Positions 26,097 through 36,205 of a stretch of DNA of 48,089 nt are shown one piece after another; positions within the stretch are counted from its first letter, which is position 1, and each line of letters opens with the position of its first letter. The notes under the pieces were generated by a model, which saw only the letters and a program-made list of their open reading frames with translations, was not told the origin of the DNA and did no database searches. The stretch comes from Streptomyces himastatinicus ATCC 53653. Its GTDB lineage: Bacteria > Actinomycetota > Actinomycetes > Streptomycetales > Streptomycetaceae. A program made the position numbers and the translations under genes. The stretch spans positions 3,083,110-3,131,198 of the forward strand of contig NZ_GG657754.1 of the NCBI RefSeq assembly GCF_000158915.1. The letters run 5' to 3'.

Positions 26097-27035
26097 TCAG
26101 GCTGTGACCGCCCGTTCAGCCAACGAGAGCGCGTTCGCCAGGAGTTCTTCCCGGTCCGCCGCCGCTCCGCTGAGCCAGTGGACCCTCGGATCCCGGCGGA
26201 ACCAGGAGTCCTGGCGGCGCGCGAACCGCTTGGTGGCGCGCACGGTCTCGGCCCGTGCCTCGTCCTCCGTGCACGCTCCGGCGAGGGCGGCGAGCACCTG
26301 CTGATAGCCGAGGGCCCGGGAGGCGGTACGCCCCTCCCGCAGCCCGGCCGCTTCAAGCCTGCTGACCTCGTCCACCAGCCCGGCCTCCCACATCCGGTCC
26401 ACGCGCACGGTGATCCGCTCGTCCAGCTCGGGCCGCTCGACGTCCACGCCGATCTGGAGGGTGTCGTAGACGGCCTCGTGACCGGGGAGGTTGGCGGTGA
26501 AGGGACGGCCGGTGATCTCGATGACCTCCAGCGCCCGCACCACCCGCCGGCCGTTGCTGGGCAGGATCGCCCGGCCCGCCTCGGGGTCGGCGGCCGCCAG
26601 CCGGGCGTGCAGGGCCCCCGGGCCCAGCTCCTCCAGCTCGGCCTCGAGCCTGGCCCGCACGGCGGGGTCGGTGCCCGGGAAGTCGAGCGCGTCGATGGCC
26701 CCGCGGATGTACAGGCCCGAGCCGCCGACCAGGACCGGCGTACGCCCCTCGGCGAGCAGCCGGTCCATCTCGGCGCGGGCCAGTCGCTGGTACTCGGCGA
26801 CGCTGGCCGTCTGCGTGACGTCCCAGATGTCGAGCAGACGGTGCGGCACGCCCTGCCGCTCGTCCTCCGTCAGTTTGGCGGTGCCGATGTCCATGCCCCG
26901 GTAGAGCTGCATGGAGTCGGCGTTGACGACCTCGCCGTCGAGGTGCCGGGCGAGGGCGACGCCCAGATCGGACTTACCGGCCGCAGTGGGGCCGACGACG
27001 GCGATGACTCGCGGCGGATGGCCTGCTGTATTCAC
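26097..27035 (-). CDS. miaA: tRNA dimethylallyltransferase
   Basis: A protein of 312 residues that adds the dimethylallyl group to A37 of UNN-reading tRNAs, the step before MiaB. It has the P-loop GPTAAGKSD near the N-terminus, VNADSMQLYRGMDIGTAKLT, and LVGGSGLYIRGAID, all diagnostic of MiaA. I place the start at the GTG at 27035 (VNTAGHPPRVIAVVGPTA), because family members begin shortly before the P-loop; the upstream open frame to 27953 is not coding. MiaB is encoded about 1.6 kb away on the same strand. Confidence 0.96.
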   Translation of the reverse strand: MNTAGHPPRVIAVVGPTAAGKSDLGVALARHLDGEVVNADSMQLYRGMDIGTAKLTEDERQGVPHRLLDIWDVTQTASVAEYQRLARAEMDRLLAEGRTPVLVGGSGLYIRGAIDALDFPGTDPAVRARLEAELEELGPGALHARLAAADPEAGRAILPSNGRRVVRALEVIEITGRPFTANLPGHEAVYDTLQIGVDVERPELDERITVRVDRMWEAGLVDEVSRLEAAGLREGRTASRALGYQQVLAALAGACTEDEARAETVRATKRFARRQDSWFRRDPRVHWLSGAAADREELLANALSLAERAVTA

Positions 27036-27218
27036 CCGCCCAGTCTCGCAAACCCCGGGGGGCCTCCTCGAACGAGCGACGTGACGGGGGACGGCCGTGG
27101 TCGTTGCCTGTTGCGAGGTTCCGAGGACCGGTTCGGGAAGCCGGCCCCCGCGAGCGGCGCAATGGGACGCTCCGAGCGGCACGGGATTTCGCCCACACGA
27201 GTAGGCTATGGAGTAGAT

Positions 27219-27461
27219 ATGGGCGTGTTTTCCAGGTTTCGTCGAGTGTCGAAGGAGGAGAGCCGTTCGTCCGCAGAGGCGCCCTCCGAGCAGTCCGCGG
27301 CCGACGCCGTGACGGCGGCACCGGCCCCCGGGGCCTCCGCCGAGGCGGAGCCGGAGCGGAGCGAGGAGGAGCCCGTGGCGGGCGAGGGGGCGGCGATCCC
27401 GAAGCAGCAGTCCGCGGCCGAGACGGCCGACAGCGAGGCCGGTGAGGGCGCCCGCACATAA
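27219..27461 (+). CDS. Small acidic Ala/Glu-rich protein of unknown function
   Basis: An 80-residue protein: a basic head MGVFSRFRRVSKEESR, then a disordered Ala, Glu, Ser, Pro tail. GGAG 5 nt before the ATG supports the start. It is on the opposite strand to miaA and 25 nt upstream of the antitoxin-like gene, so the two may be co-transcribed. No family is recognised. Confidence 0.65.
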   Translation: MGVFSRFRRVSKEESRSSAEAPSEQSAADAVTAAPAPGASAEAEPERSEEEPVAGEGAAIPKQQSAAETADSEAGEGART

Positions 27462-27486
27462 GGGATCCGATGAGGGAAGGTGGCCC

Positions 27487-27759
27487 ATGGGCCTGCTGGA
27501 CAATCTCAAGGCCAAGGCCGGTGTCATGAAGGACCGGGCAGGCAACTTCGCGCAGCAGCACGAGGACAGGATCGAGCGGGGTCTCGACAAGGCCGCCAAG
27601 AGGGTCGACACCACGACCAAGGGCAAGTACAGCGCAAAGATCGAGACTGGCACGGGCAAGGCGAAGGACGCCCTCAACCGCTTCTCCCACCGGAACGAGG
27701 ATCGCAACGAGGACCGCAGCGGGAGCGAGCGCAAGGACCAGGGCGGCGACAGCGCCTGA
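27487..27759 (+). CDS. MT0933-type antitoxin-like protein
   Basis: A 90-residue protein with the pattern of the MT0933/Rv0909 antitoxin family: MGLLDNLKAKAGVMKDRAG, then RIERGLDKAAKRVDTTTKGK and TGTGKAKDALNRFSH. It is highly charged and probably helical. GGAAGG precedes the ATG at 27487. The usual partner (an SRPBCC-type toxin such as Rv0910) is not seen adjacent, and in Streptomyces such copies may have other roles. The neighbour upstream is the small Ala/Glu-rich protein. Confidence 0.75.
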   Translation: MGLLDNLKAKAGVMKDRAGNFAQQHEDRIERGLDKAAKRVDTTTKGKYSAKIETGTGKAKDALNRFSHRNEDRNEDRSGSERKDQGGDSA

Positions 27760-27800
27760 CCCCCGCCGTTACGCGGCCGCGAAGCGGATGCCTCGCGGTC

Positions 27801-27848
27801 GCGGCGGTCCTGTGCTCGTACGCTGCGGCGGTCCTGTGCTCGTACGCT
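27801..27848. repeat. 24-bp tandem duplication
   Basis: The 24-bp unit beginning GCGGCGGTCCTGTGCTCGTA occurs twice without mismatch (27801-27824, 27825-27848), followed by the first six bases of a third copy. It lies just after the antitoxin-like gene, in the gap before the extradiol dioxygenase-like gene. Confidence 0.9.
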
Positions 27849-27903
27849 GCGGCGCCCTACCCGGGACGCCGTCCTTCGGCGCCCGCGGTCGGCGATGCCC
27901 CCA

Positions 27904-28638
27904 CTACGCCCAGCGGGCCACGAAATACCCCACGCCGTATGGCGCCTCGTCATACCGCAACTCCCCCTTCAGCCCCGCCCCTTCGCCCGCCCCCGCGAGC
28001 ACCTGGAGCGGGGCGCGCCCCGCTGCCTTCAGCTCGTAGGCCAGCGCCTCGTCGAGCGAGGCGAGGGCCGCGGTGTCGGCCGACGCCAACGCCCGCGCCA
28101 CCTCGGCGTCGAACGCGGCGGCGCGCTCGTCGAGATAGCCCGGCGCCTTCAGCGTCCGGCACGCGCTGCCGTCGCCCATCACCAGCAGCGCGACCCGCTC
28201 CGCCGACGCGGCGAGCTTCCTTCCGACCTGAATACACCGCTCGGGCGCGAGAGGTTCCCCCACGCCCAGCCCCTCGACGGGCGCCACGTCCCACCCCGCG
28301 CGCTCCAGCAGCCAGGCGCCGACCGCCAGCGACGGCGGCAGCGGCCGCCCGGGCGCCCCGCCCGCGGCCTCGCTGCCTGCGACCTCACTACCCCCGAGCC
28401 GTACCTCCACGTCCACGCCGAAACCGCGGAACGATCCGGTCGCGCCCTGCGGATGCGGTCCTCGCCCCGAGTGCTCCGCCGGACCCGCCACGATCAGCCG
28501 CTCGGGCCGGGCCGCCGCCAGCGCCGCGACCGCGTCCAGGCATGCCGCGCGCAGCGCGTCCAGCTCGGAGGCCGCTCCGGCGGCCACCTCGGGCACCAGC
28601 AGCGGTGGACAAGGACAGACGGCGGCGGCGATCAGCAT
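27904..28638 (-). CDS. Class III extradiol dioxygenase (MEMO-like) superfamily protein
   Basis: A 244-residue protein: MLIAAAVCPCPPLLVPEVAA, then RLIVAGPAEHSGRG and VALLVMGDGSACRTLKAPGY. It has the fold pattern of the LigB/MEMO superfamily, found next to miaB in Streptomyces. The classic iron ligands cannot all be assigned: the usual early histidine position reads CPCPPLL, so catalytic activity is uncertain. The gene begins 45 nt after miaB on the same strand and is probably co-transcribed. Confidence 0.7.
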   Translation of the reverse strand: MLIAAAVCPCPPLLVPEVAAGAASELDALRAACLDAVAALAAARPERLIVAGPAEHSGRGPHPQGATGSFRGFGVDVEVRLGGSEVAGSEAAGGAPGRPLPPSLAVGAWLLERAGWDVAPVEGLGVGEPLAPERCIQVGRKLAASAERVALLVMGDGSACRTLKAPGYLDERAAAFDAEVARALASADTAALASLDEALAYELKAAGRAPLQVLAGAGEGAGLKGELRYDEAPYGVGYFVARWA

Positions 28639-28683
28639 GATCGCCAGCTTATCCGGCGGGCCGGGCCCCGCGGTCGTGGCCGG

Positions 28684-30174
28684 TCAGTCGCAGCCGCAGC
28701 CGTTCGCGGGCGCCGGGACGGGGGCCGGAGCGCCGATGGTGGGCAGCCCGAGCATCACGCCCGCAGGCTTCTTCTCCTCGGCCGCGTTCCGCCGCTCCCA
28801 GGCGTCGCCCGCGCGCGTGCGCCGGACGCCCCGGGCCGGGCCCTCGGCCAGCAGGTGGTGCGGCGCGGCGTAGGTGATGTCGACGGTGACGACGTCACCG
28901 GGGCGCACCGGCTCGTCGGGCCGGGTGAAGTGCACCAGACGGTTGTCGGGGGCGCGGCCGGACAGCCGCCGGGTGGCGTCGTCCTTGCGGCCCTCGCCCT
29001 CGGCGACGAGCACCTCCAGCGTCCGGCCCACCTGCTTCTTGTTCTCCTCCCAGGAGATCTCCTCCTGGAGGGCGACCAGCCGCTCGTACCGCTCCTGGAC
29101 GACCGCCTTCGGCAGCTGCCCGTCCATCTCGGCGGCGGGCGTGCCGGGCCGCTTGGAGTACTGGAAGGTGAACGCCTGGGCGAACCGCGCCTCGCGCACC
29201 ACGTGCAGCGTCTGCTCGAAGTCCTCGTCCGTCTCGCCGGGGAAGCCGACGATGATGTCGGTCGAGATGGCGGCGTCCGGCATCGCGGCGCGCACCTTCT
29301 CGATGATGCCGAGGTAGCGCTCCTGCCGGTACGAGCGGCGCATCGCCTTCAGCACGGTGTCCGAGCCGGACTGGAGCGGCATGTGCAGCTGCGGCATCAC
29401 GTTCTCCGTCTCCGCCATGGCGGCGATGACGTCGTCCGTGAAGTCGCGCGGATGCGGCGAGGTGAACCGGACCCGCTCCAGCCCCTCCACGTTTCCGCAG
29501 GCGCGCAGCAGCTTGCTGAACGCCTCGCGGTCGCCGATGTCGGAGCCGTACGCGTTCACGTTCTGGCCGAGCAGGGTGATCTCGGTGACGCCCTCGGCGA
29601 CCAGCGCCTCCACCTCGGCGAGGATGTCGCCGGGACGGCGGTCCTTCTCCTTGCCTCGCAGCGCCGGGACGATGCAGAACGTGCAGGTGTTGTTGCAGCC
29701 GACGGAGATGGAGACCCACGCGGCGTACGCGGACTCGCGCCGGGTCGGCAGCGTGGAGGGGAAGGCTTCGAGCGACTCGGCGATCTCGACCTGGGCCTCC
29801 TCCTGGACCCGGGCGCGCTCCAGCAGCACCGGCAGACTGCCGATGTTGTGGGTGCCGAAGACCACGTCGACCCAGGGGGCCTTCTTGACGATGGTGTCGC
29901 GGTCCTTCTGGGCCAGGCATCCGCCCACGGCGATCTGCATGCCGGGGCGCCGCGCCTTGACCGGCGCGAGCCGGCCGAGATTGCCGTACAGCCGGTTGTC
30001 GGCGTTCTCCCGCACCGCGCAGGTGTTGAAGACGACGATGTCGGCCTCACCCTCACCGGTGCCTTCGGGCGCACGGACATAACCGGCACCTTCCAGCAGG
30101 CCGGACAGGCGCTCGGAGTCGTGGACGTTCATCTGGCACCCGTAGGTGCGCACCTCGTAAGTCTTCGCACTCAT
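28684..30174 (-). CDS. miaB: tRNA-2-methylthio-N6-dimethylallyladenosine synthase
   Basis: A radical-SAM methylthiotransferase of 496 residues acting on the product of MiaA at A37 of tRNA. The N-terminal domain has C13, C52 and C86 ([28 protein letters not shown]) for the second 4Fe-4S cluster. The radical-SAM cluster is C160-C164-C167 in [13 protein letters not shown]. It ends in a TRAM domain and a variable tail GCGCD. The ATG at 30174 is the natural start ([16 protein letters not shown]); the longer frame into 31203 is shadow. It is divergent from the TAXI protein gene. Confidence 0.97.
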   Translation of the reverse strand: MSAKTYEVRTYGCQMNVHDSERLSGLLEGAGYVRAPEGTGEGEADIVVFNTCAVRENADNRLYGNLGRLAPVKARRPGMQIAVGGCLAQKDRDTIVKKAPWVDVVFGTHNIGSLPVLLERARVQEEAQVEIAESLEAFPSTLPTRRESAYAAWVSISVGCNNTCTFCIVPALRGKEKDRRPGDILAEVEALVAEGVTEITLLGQNVNAYGSDIGDREAFSKLLRACGNVEGLERVRFTSPHPRDFTDDVIAAMAETENVMPQLHMPLQSGSDTVLKAMRRSYRQERYLGIIEKVRAAMPDAAISTDIIVGFPGETDEDFEQTLHVVREARFAQAFTFQYSKRPGTPAAEMDGQLPKAVVQERYERLVALQEEISWEENKKQVGRTLEVLVAEGEGRKDDATRRLSGRAPDNRLVHFTRPDEPVRPGDVVTVDITYAAPHHLLAEGPARGVRRTRAGDAWERRNAAEEKKPAGVMLGLPTIGAPAPVPAPANGCGCD

Positions 30175-30252
30175 CTCAATCGACCAGGGTACGTGTTCGT
30201 CCCGCTCCCCCGCCCCTCCCTTCCCCGCGTCGGTACTGGCAGGATCCTGCCC

Positions 30253-31242
30253 ATGGCCGTCACTCTTCCGCGCCCGGACCGGCGCCGCGCCCTCCAGTCC
30301 GCGGCGGCGGGCGTGGTCGTCCTCGCGCTGCTGCTGTGGTGGCTGCTGCCGGTCGGCGACGGGGAGAAGCCCGAGGGGAAGGTGACCTTCGCGACGGGGG
30401 TGTCCACCGGCGTCTACCAGACCTACGGCGAGATGCTGAAGCGCGACCTGTCCCGGGACCTCCCCGATGTGGACGTCACGCTCCTGGAGACCCGGGGATC
30501 GCCCGACAACGTGGAGCGGCTGGCCCGCGGCCGGGCCACCTTCGCCATCGCCGCCACCGACGCCGTCGCCGCCTACCACGGCCGGGACGCCGGGCGGCTG
30601 CGTGCCTGCGCGCGGCTGTACGACGACTACATGCAGCTGATCGTGCCGCGCGGCTCCAAGGTCCGCTCGGCGCGGGATCTGCGGGGGCTGCGGGTCGGCG
30701 TCGGGGACGACGGCTCGGGCGTACAGCTGATCACGCGAGGGCTGATCAAGGCCGCCGGGCTCGACTTCGACAAGGACATCAAGGCCGTGCGCTCCGGTAT
30801 CGACACGATGCCGGCGCTGCTGCGGAAGGGGAAGCTGGACGCCTTCTTCTGGTCGGGCGGGCTGCCGACCACCGCGGTGCGCACCCTGGCCCAGGAGTAT
30901 CCGATCCGGCTCGTCCAGCTCGGCGACCTCACCGGGCCGCTGCACCGGCAGGGCGGGGTGACGCGCTACTACCGGGCGGCCACCGTGCCCGCTGACGCGT
31001 ATCTGGAGATACGTCAGCCTGACGACGTCAAAACGATCGCGGTACCGAATCTCCTGGTCACTACGGACCGGGTGGACCCTGAGCTGGCGAAGGGTGTCAC
31101 CCGCACGGTGATAGAGAACCGGGACCGCATCGGGGCGAAGGTGCACGCCGCGCAGAAAGTGGACCTGCGGACGGCCGTATTCACCGATCCGCTGCCGCTG
31201 CACAAGGGCGCCGCGCGCTATTACCGCTCGGAGAAGCCGTAA
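30253..31242 (+). CDS. TAXI family TRAP-type solute-binding protein
   Basis: A 329-residue protein. An N-terminal membrane helix ([20 protein letters not shown]) acts as signal anchor. The body shows [39 protein letters not shown] and [19 protein letters not shown], the pattern of TAXI (NMT1-like) TRAP receptors, usually binding organic acids or glutamate-like solutes. The ATG at 30253 has AGGA 8 nt upstream. No TRAP membrane subunit is adjacent; the nearest transport system is the ABC-type gluABCD. It is convergent with gluK, with only 30 bp between. Confidence 0.9.
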   Translation: MAVTLPRPDRRRALQSAAAGVVVLALLLWWLLPVGDGEKPEGKVTFATGVSTGVYQTYGEMLKRDLSRDLPDVDVTLLETRGSPDNVERLARGRATFAIAATDAVAAYHGRDAGRLRACARLYDDYMQLIVPRGSKVRSARDLRGLRVGVGDDGSGVQLITRGLIKAAGLDFDKDIKAVRSGIDTMPALLRKGKLDAFFWSGGLPTTAVRTLAQEYPIRLVQLGDLTGPLHRQGGVTRYYRAATVPADAYLEIRQPDDVKTIAVPNLLVTTDRVDPELAKGVTRTVIENRDRIGAKVHAAQKVDLRTAVFTDPLPLHKGAARYYRSEKP

Positions 31243-31272
31243 AGCCCCCTGATGCGTGAGCCGCCGACAGGG

Positions 31273-32685
31273 CTACGGCTTGCTGCGCGGCACGGTGATG
31301 GTCACGCACAGTCCGCGGGGCTCGTTGGGGGCGTACGCGATGGTGGCGCCGCCCGCCGTGAGCAGCGCGCGGGAGATGGACAGGCCCAGTCCGGAGCCCG
31401 AGACGTTCTGGTGCCGGTTGCTGCGCCAGAAGCGGTCGCCGATCCGGGCCAGCTCGTCCTCGGTGAGGCCGGGGCCGCCGTCGGCGACGGTCAAGGCGAT
31501 GGTCTCGCCGTCGGCCCGTGCCGAGACCTCCACATGTGACCCCTGGGGCGTGAACTTCAGCGCGTTGTCGACGACCGCGTCCAGAGCGCTGGACAGGGCG
31601 ACCGGATCGGCCCAGCCGGTGATGGCCGAGGGGCCCGTGTAGGCGAGGCCGACCTCCTCGCGCCCGGCGACCGGAAGCCAGGCGTCCACCCGGTCGGCGG
31701 CCAGTTCGGCGATATCGGTGAGGCGCAGGTCGGCCGCGGTGTGCTCGGCCAGGGCGAGGTCGAGGAGGTCGTCCAGGACGCGGGCCAGGCGTTTGCCCTC
31801 GGTGCGCACCGAGGCGATCTCCTCATGGCCCTCGGGCAGCTCAAGACCCAGCAGCTCGATGCGCAGCAGCAGCGCGGAGAGCGGGTTGCGCAGCTGGTGG
31901 GAGGCGTCGGCGACGAACGCCCGCTGCTGTTCCAGGACTTCCTCGACGTTGTCGGCCATCTCGTTGAACGAGCGGGCCAGCCGCCGCAGTTCCGGCGGGC
32001 CCGAGGCGGCCGCGACCCGCGACTGCATGCGGCCGGTCGCGATGTCGTGCGTGGCGTGGTCCAGGATGCGTACGGGCCGCAGCACCCAGCCGGTCAGCCG
32101 GAACGCGGCCCCCACCGCGAGCAGCATCGCGGCGCTCTCCCCGCCCGCGATGACCAGCCAGCCGTGCAGGATCCGCGAGCGCATCCGGCCGGTGGGCGAG
32201 TCGGTCACGACGACGGCCACCACGTCACCGTCCCGTACGACGGGGGACGCGACGGTGAGCCTGCCCCGCTGCCAGGGCCACACCTGCGGCGGATCGTGGC
32301 TGCGGCGCCCGGCCAGGGCCTCGTCGAAGGCCTCGGCGCCGCTCCCGGCCCGGGGCAGCCGCCAGTCGGCGGGCGCCTTGGCCATCCGCAGGCCGTCCCG
32401 GAAGAACACCCCGGCCCGAATGCCGTACAGATCGTGGTAGCGCGCGAGTTCCGAACTCAGCGTATTGAGCCGTTCATTGCCTTCGCCGCCCTTCGCACCC
32501 GTCACGGCCGCCGGCCCGGCGGTGACGAACTGGGCGAGCGCGGCGAAGCGGGCGGTGTCGTCGATCCGGTCGACGACCACGCGCTGCTGCTCACGGGCGG
32601 CCAGGCTCACGGCGAGCGGGAAGCCGAGGGCGAGCAGGACGCCCGCCATGAGGACGATCAGCAGCGGGAGGAGACGAGTGCGCAC
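31273..32685 (-). CDS. gluK: Sensor histidine kinase, glutamate-responsive type
   Basis: A 470-residue kinase with a membrane helix at about 6-28, an extracytoplasmic domain to about 170, a second helix (175-198), then HAMP, HisKA with H263 in [13 protein letters not shown], and HATPase with [12 protein letters not shown] and [13 protein letters not shown]. The start is the GTG at 32685. The order HK-RR divergent from gluABCD is that of the GluK-GluR system described in S. coelicolor, which senses extracellular glutamate and activates its uptake; the gene name is assigned by this context. The kinase gene follows the regulator at 18 nt. Confidence 0.9.
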   Translation of the reverse strand: MRTRLLPLLIVLMAGVLLALGFPLAVSLAAREQQRVVVDRIDDTARFAALAQFVTAGPAAVTGAKGGEGNERLNTLSSELARYHDLYGIRAGVFFRDGLRMAKAPADWRLPRAGSGAEAFDEALAGRRSHDPPQVWPWQRGRLTVASPVVRDGDVVAVVVTDSPTGRMRSRILHGWLVIAGGESAAMLLAVGAAFRLTGWVLRPVRILDHATHDIATGRMQSRVAAASGPPELRRLARSFNEMADNVEEVLEQQRAFVADASHQLRNPLSALLLRIELLGLELPEGHEEIASVRTEGKRLARVLDDLLDLALAEHTAADLRLTDIAELAADRVDAWLPVAGREEVGLAYTGPSAITGWADPVALSSALDAVVDNALKFTPQGSHVEVSARADGETIALTVADGGPGLTEDELARIGDRFWRSNRHQNVSGSGLGLSISRALLTAGGATIAYAPNEPRGLCVTITVPRSKP

Positions 32686-32703
32686 GCGGGAAGCCCTGGC
32701 CGC

Positions 32704-33420
32704 TCAGCCGGCCGGGGCGACGAGACGGTAGCCCACGCCGCGCACCGTCTCGATCAGGGCGGGCATGTGCAGCTTGGAACGGAGCGAGGCGATGTGTACC
32801 TCCAGGGTGCGCCCGGTCCCCTCCCAGCTGGTGCGCCACACCTCGCTGATGATCTGCTCACGGCGGAAGACCACGCCGGGGCGCTGGGCGAGCAGCGCGA
32901 GCAGGTCGAACTCCTTGCGGGTGAGCGAGACCGTCGCGCCGTCGACCGAGACCTGGCGGGTGGGCAGTTCGATGGTGACCGGGCCGAGCCGCAGCGGCGG
33001 TTGCGGTCCCTCCCCGCTGTCTTCCGTACCGGCCCCGCCACCGGAGTCGGAGGGGAGGGTACGCCTGCTGACGGCGTGGATGCGGGCGAGCAGCTCCATG
33101 GTGTCGTACGGCTTGACCACGTAGTCGTCGGCGCCGAGGTTGAGCCCGTGTATGCGGGACCGCACATCGGAGCGCGCGGTCACCATGATCACGGGCGTTG
33201 CCGTGAGCTTGCGGATCCGGCCGCACACCTCGAAGCCGTCCTGGTCCGGCAGTCCGAGGTCGAGGAGTACGACGCCGAAGGGCGCGCCCGCACCGGGCAG
33301 CAGCGCCTTGAGCGCCTCCTCGCCGCTGCGGGCGTGGGTGATGTCGAAGCCGTGCCGGGACAGCACCGCGGTCAGGGCCGCGGCCACATGGTTGTCATCC
33401 TCGACGAGCAGCAGCCTCAC
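32704..33420 (-). CDS. gluR: OmpR/PhoB-type response regulator
   Basis: A 238-residue protein. The receiver domain starts [15 protein letters not shown], has the phosphoacceptor D54 in [13 protein letters not shown] and the conserved K in VVKPYD. A Gly/Asp/Glu linker leads to a winged helix: [31 protein letters not shown]. The GTG at 33420 is preceded by GGAGGAGGGG; the frame upstream to 33528 has no such site. It heads the unit with gluK and faces gluABCD across 297 bp, so it should bind there. Confidence 0.93.
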   Translation of the reverse strand: MRLLLVEDDNHVAAALTAVLSRHGFDITHARSGEEALKALLPGAGAPFGVVLLDLGLPDQDGFEVCGRIRKLTATPVIMVTARSDVRSRIHGLNLGADDYVVKPYDTMELLARIHAVSRRTLPSDSGGGAGTEDSGEGPQPPLRLGPVTIELPTRQVSVDGATVSLTRKEFDLLALLAQRPGVVFRREQIISEVWRTSWEGTGRTLEVHIASLRSKLHMPALIETVRGVGYRLVAPAG

Positions 33421-33526
33421 CGGCCCCTCCTCCACCTTCCCTCTCATGGATGCGCGCCCTTGTGCCCGCGCGACCCGAAACGTGACCGAAGACACGGCCC
33501 CAGGGAATCCACTCCGATACACGCGC

Positions 33527-33542
33527 ATGCGTCAAGACGCAT
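33527..33542. promoter_or_regulatory. Inverted repeat upstream of gluA, possible GluR site
   Basis: ATGCGT-caag-ACGCAT is a perfect 6-bp inverted repeat with a 4-nt centre. It lies in the gluR-gluA spacer about 175 bp upstream of gluA and 107 bp from gluR. The role is inferred from position only. Confidence 0.35.
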
Positions 33543-33565
33543 ACAGTCACAGGAAGGTTTCCGTT

Positions 33566-33589
33566 ATGCAGCCGGTACGACGCCCCTGA
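33566..33589 (+). CDS. Possible 7-codon upstream ORF before gluA
   Basis: AGGAAGG, an 8-nt spacer, then ATG reads MQPVRRP and a TGA. The ribosome binding site is better than that of gluA itself. It could be a small leader, or the site may be a coincidence. There is no repeated codon that would point to attenuation. Confidence 0.25.
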   Translation: MQPVRRP

Positions 33590-33717
33590 GGCCCTTTACG
33601 CAGAGTGCCGCCCCGAAGCCAGATCGTTATCCTCAATTTCCGCTCAGATGTAATGACGCTGATTGTGGCTGCTCATTAATGTCCTCCCAACCAAGGAGGA
33701 CGGGAGCGGAAAGCCGA

Positions 33718-34494
<777 letters not shown>

Positions 34495-34570
34495 GCCCGC
34501 GACCGCACACCCAAGTTTGCGATGACGCCAAGTCCGCGAAGACGTACGGAACCAAGGATGGGGCAGCACC

Positions 34571-35479
34571 ATGAGGATGCGTAACACGGCAGCGGCCGCA
34601 GCGGTGGCACTGGCTCTGGCAGCGACCGCGACCGCCTGTGGCGGCGAGAAGGGCACCGCCGGCGACAAGCCGAAGGGCGGCGAGGTCTACGACGGCTCGT
34701 ACACCGTCGCCAAGGACGTGAAGCTGGACTCGCCGACCCTGAAGGCGGCGCAGAAGCGCGGCAAGATCGTCATCGGTGCCAAGGCCGACCAGCCCTTCCT
34801 GGGCTTCGTGGACACCGAGGGCAAGCGCTCCGGCTTCGACATCGAGATCGCCAAGATGGTCGCCGCCGACCTCGGCTTCTCCGCGGACAAGATCACCTTC
34901 AAGACGGTCGACTCCAACGTCCGCGAGACCTCCATCTCCAAGGGCCAGGTCGACTACTACGTCGGCACCTACACGATCAACGACGAGCGCAAGAAGCAGG
35001 TCGGCTTCGCGGGCCCGTACTACCAGGCGGGTGCCGACCTGCTGGTCCGCAAGGACGAGAAGGGCATCACCGGCCCGGACAGCGTCAAGGGCAAGAAGAT
35101 CTGCTCGATCGTCGGCTCCACTCCGCTCCAGGAGATCAAGAAGCCGAAGTACGGGGCCAAGACCACCGAGCTGAGCAAGTACTCGCTCTGCGTCAAGCAG
35201 CTCCTCGACGGCCAGGTCGACGCGGTCACCACCGACGACGCGATCCTCAAGGGCTACGCGGCCCAGCGGCCGTCGAAGCTCAAGCTGGTCGAGAAGCCGT
35301 TCACCGAGGAGCCCTACGGCGTCGGGATGAACAAGAACGACAAGGTGCTGCGCGACGCGATCACCGACTCGCTCGAGAAGCACATCAAGAACGGTGACTA
35401 CAAGAAGGCCTACGTCGGCACGCTCGGCAAGTCCGGCTCCACCTACGTCGCACCGAAGACTCCGCTGCCCCGCTACTGA
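34571..35479 (+). CDS. gluB: Glutamate ABC importer, substrate-binding lipoprotein
   Basis: A 302-residue protein. The signal MRMRNTAAAAAVALALAATA leads to the lipobox TATAC-G, so it is lipid-anchored outside the membrane. The SBP_bac_3 fold shows DQPFLGFVDTEGKRSGFDIE, VDYYVGTYTINDERKKQVGF and VDAVTTDDAILKGYA. It delivers glutamate to GluC/GluD. The gene lies 76 nt after gluA. Confidence 0.95.
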   Translation: MRMRNTAAAAAVALALAATATACGGEKGTAGDKPKGGEVYDGSYTVAKDVKLDSPTLKAAQKRGKIVIGAKADQPFLGFVDTEGKRSGFDIEIAKMVAADLGFSADKITFKTVDSNVRETSISKGQVDYYVGTYTINDERKKQVGFAGPYYQAGADLLVRKDEKGITGPDSVKGKKICSIVGSTPLQEIKKPKYGAKTTELSKYSLCVKQLLDGQVDAVTTDDAILKGYAAQRPSKLKLVEKPFTEEPYGVGMNKNDKVLRDAITDSLEKHIKNGDYKKAYVGTLGKSGSTYVAPKTPLPRY

Positions 35480-35557
35480 GCAGGTCCGGTCCCCCGTTCA
35501 CCCGTGAAGCCGGTGCGCTCCGCACGCCGCTGACCCGACCGCTACCGCGGAGAATCG

Positions 35558-36205
35558 ATGAACGTACTCCTCGATCATTTGCCCCAGTTCCGCGAGGGCT
35601 TTCTCGGAACCCTCGCCCTCACGGCGGCCAGTGCGGCGCTCGCCCTCGTCCTGGGCATCATCATGGCCGGCTTCCGGGTGTCCCCCATTCCGCCGCTGCG
35701 CGCCTTCGGCACGGCATGGGTCACCCTGCTGCGCAACACTCCGCTGACCCTGCTGTTCCTGGTCGCCTTCTTCGTGGTCCCGCAGATCTTCTTCCCGGGA
35801 ACGAGTCCGTTCGTTCTCGCGATGGTGGCGCTGGGCTGCTACACGTCGACCTTCGTCTGCGAGGCCGTGCGGTCCGGTATCAACACCGTGCCGCTCGGCC
35901 AGGCGGAGGCCGCCCGCAGCCTGGGCATGTCCTTCGCCCAGACGCTGCGGCTGATAGTCCTGCCGCAGGCCACCCGGACCGTGATCCCTCCGATGAGCAG
36001 CATCTTCATCGCTCTGACGAAGAACTCGGCCATCGCGGGAGCCTTCAGCAACACCGAACTGTTCAACGTCTCGAAGCTGCTCAGTGACAAGGGCTTCGCG
36101 ATCGGGTGGATCTTCCTGTGGATCGCCCTGTGCTACCTCGTCATCACCTTCACCATCAGCGGTGCCTTCCGACTGCTGGAGAGCCGTCTGGAGGTGGCCC
36201 GATGA
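35558..36205 (+). CDS. gluC: Glutamate ABC importer, permease subunit 1
   Basis: A 215-residue HisM/GlnP-type permease with about five membrane helices and the EAA loop in EAARSLGMSFAQTLRLIVLP. GGAG 5 nt before the ATG supports the start. The stop overlaps the next start by 4 nt (ATGA), typical of translational coupling with gluD. Confidence 0.95.
   Translation: MNVLLDHLPQFREGFLGTLALTAASAALALVLGIIMAGFRVSPIPPLRAFGTAWVTLLRNTPLTLLFLVAFFVVPQIFFPGTSPFVLAMVALGCYTSTFVCEAVRSGINTVPLGQAEAARSLGMSFAQTLRLIVLPQATRTVIPPMSSIFIALTKNSAIAGAFSNTELFNVSKLLSDKGFAIGWIFLWIALCYLVITFTISGAFRLLESRLEVAR

Noticed and set aside
33461..33510. GlnR box upstream of gluA
   Set aside because: GAAAC-like half-sites are present but spacing and the GTNAC partners do not match.
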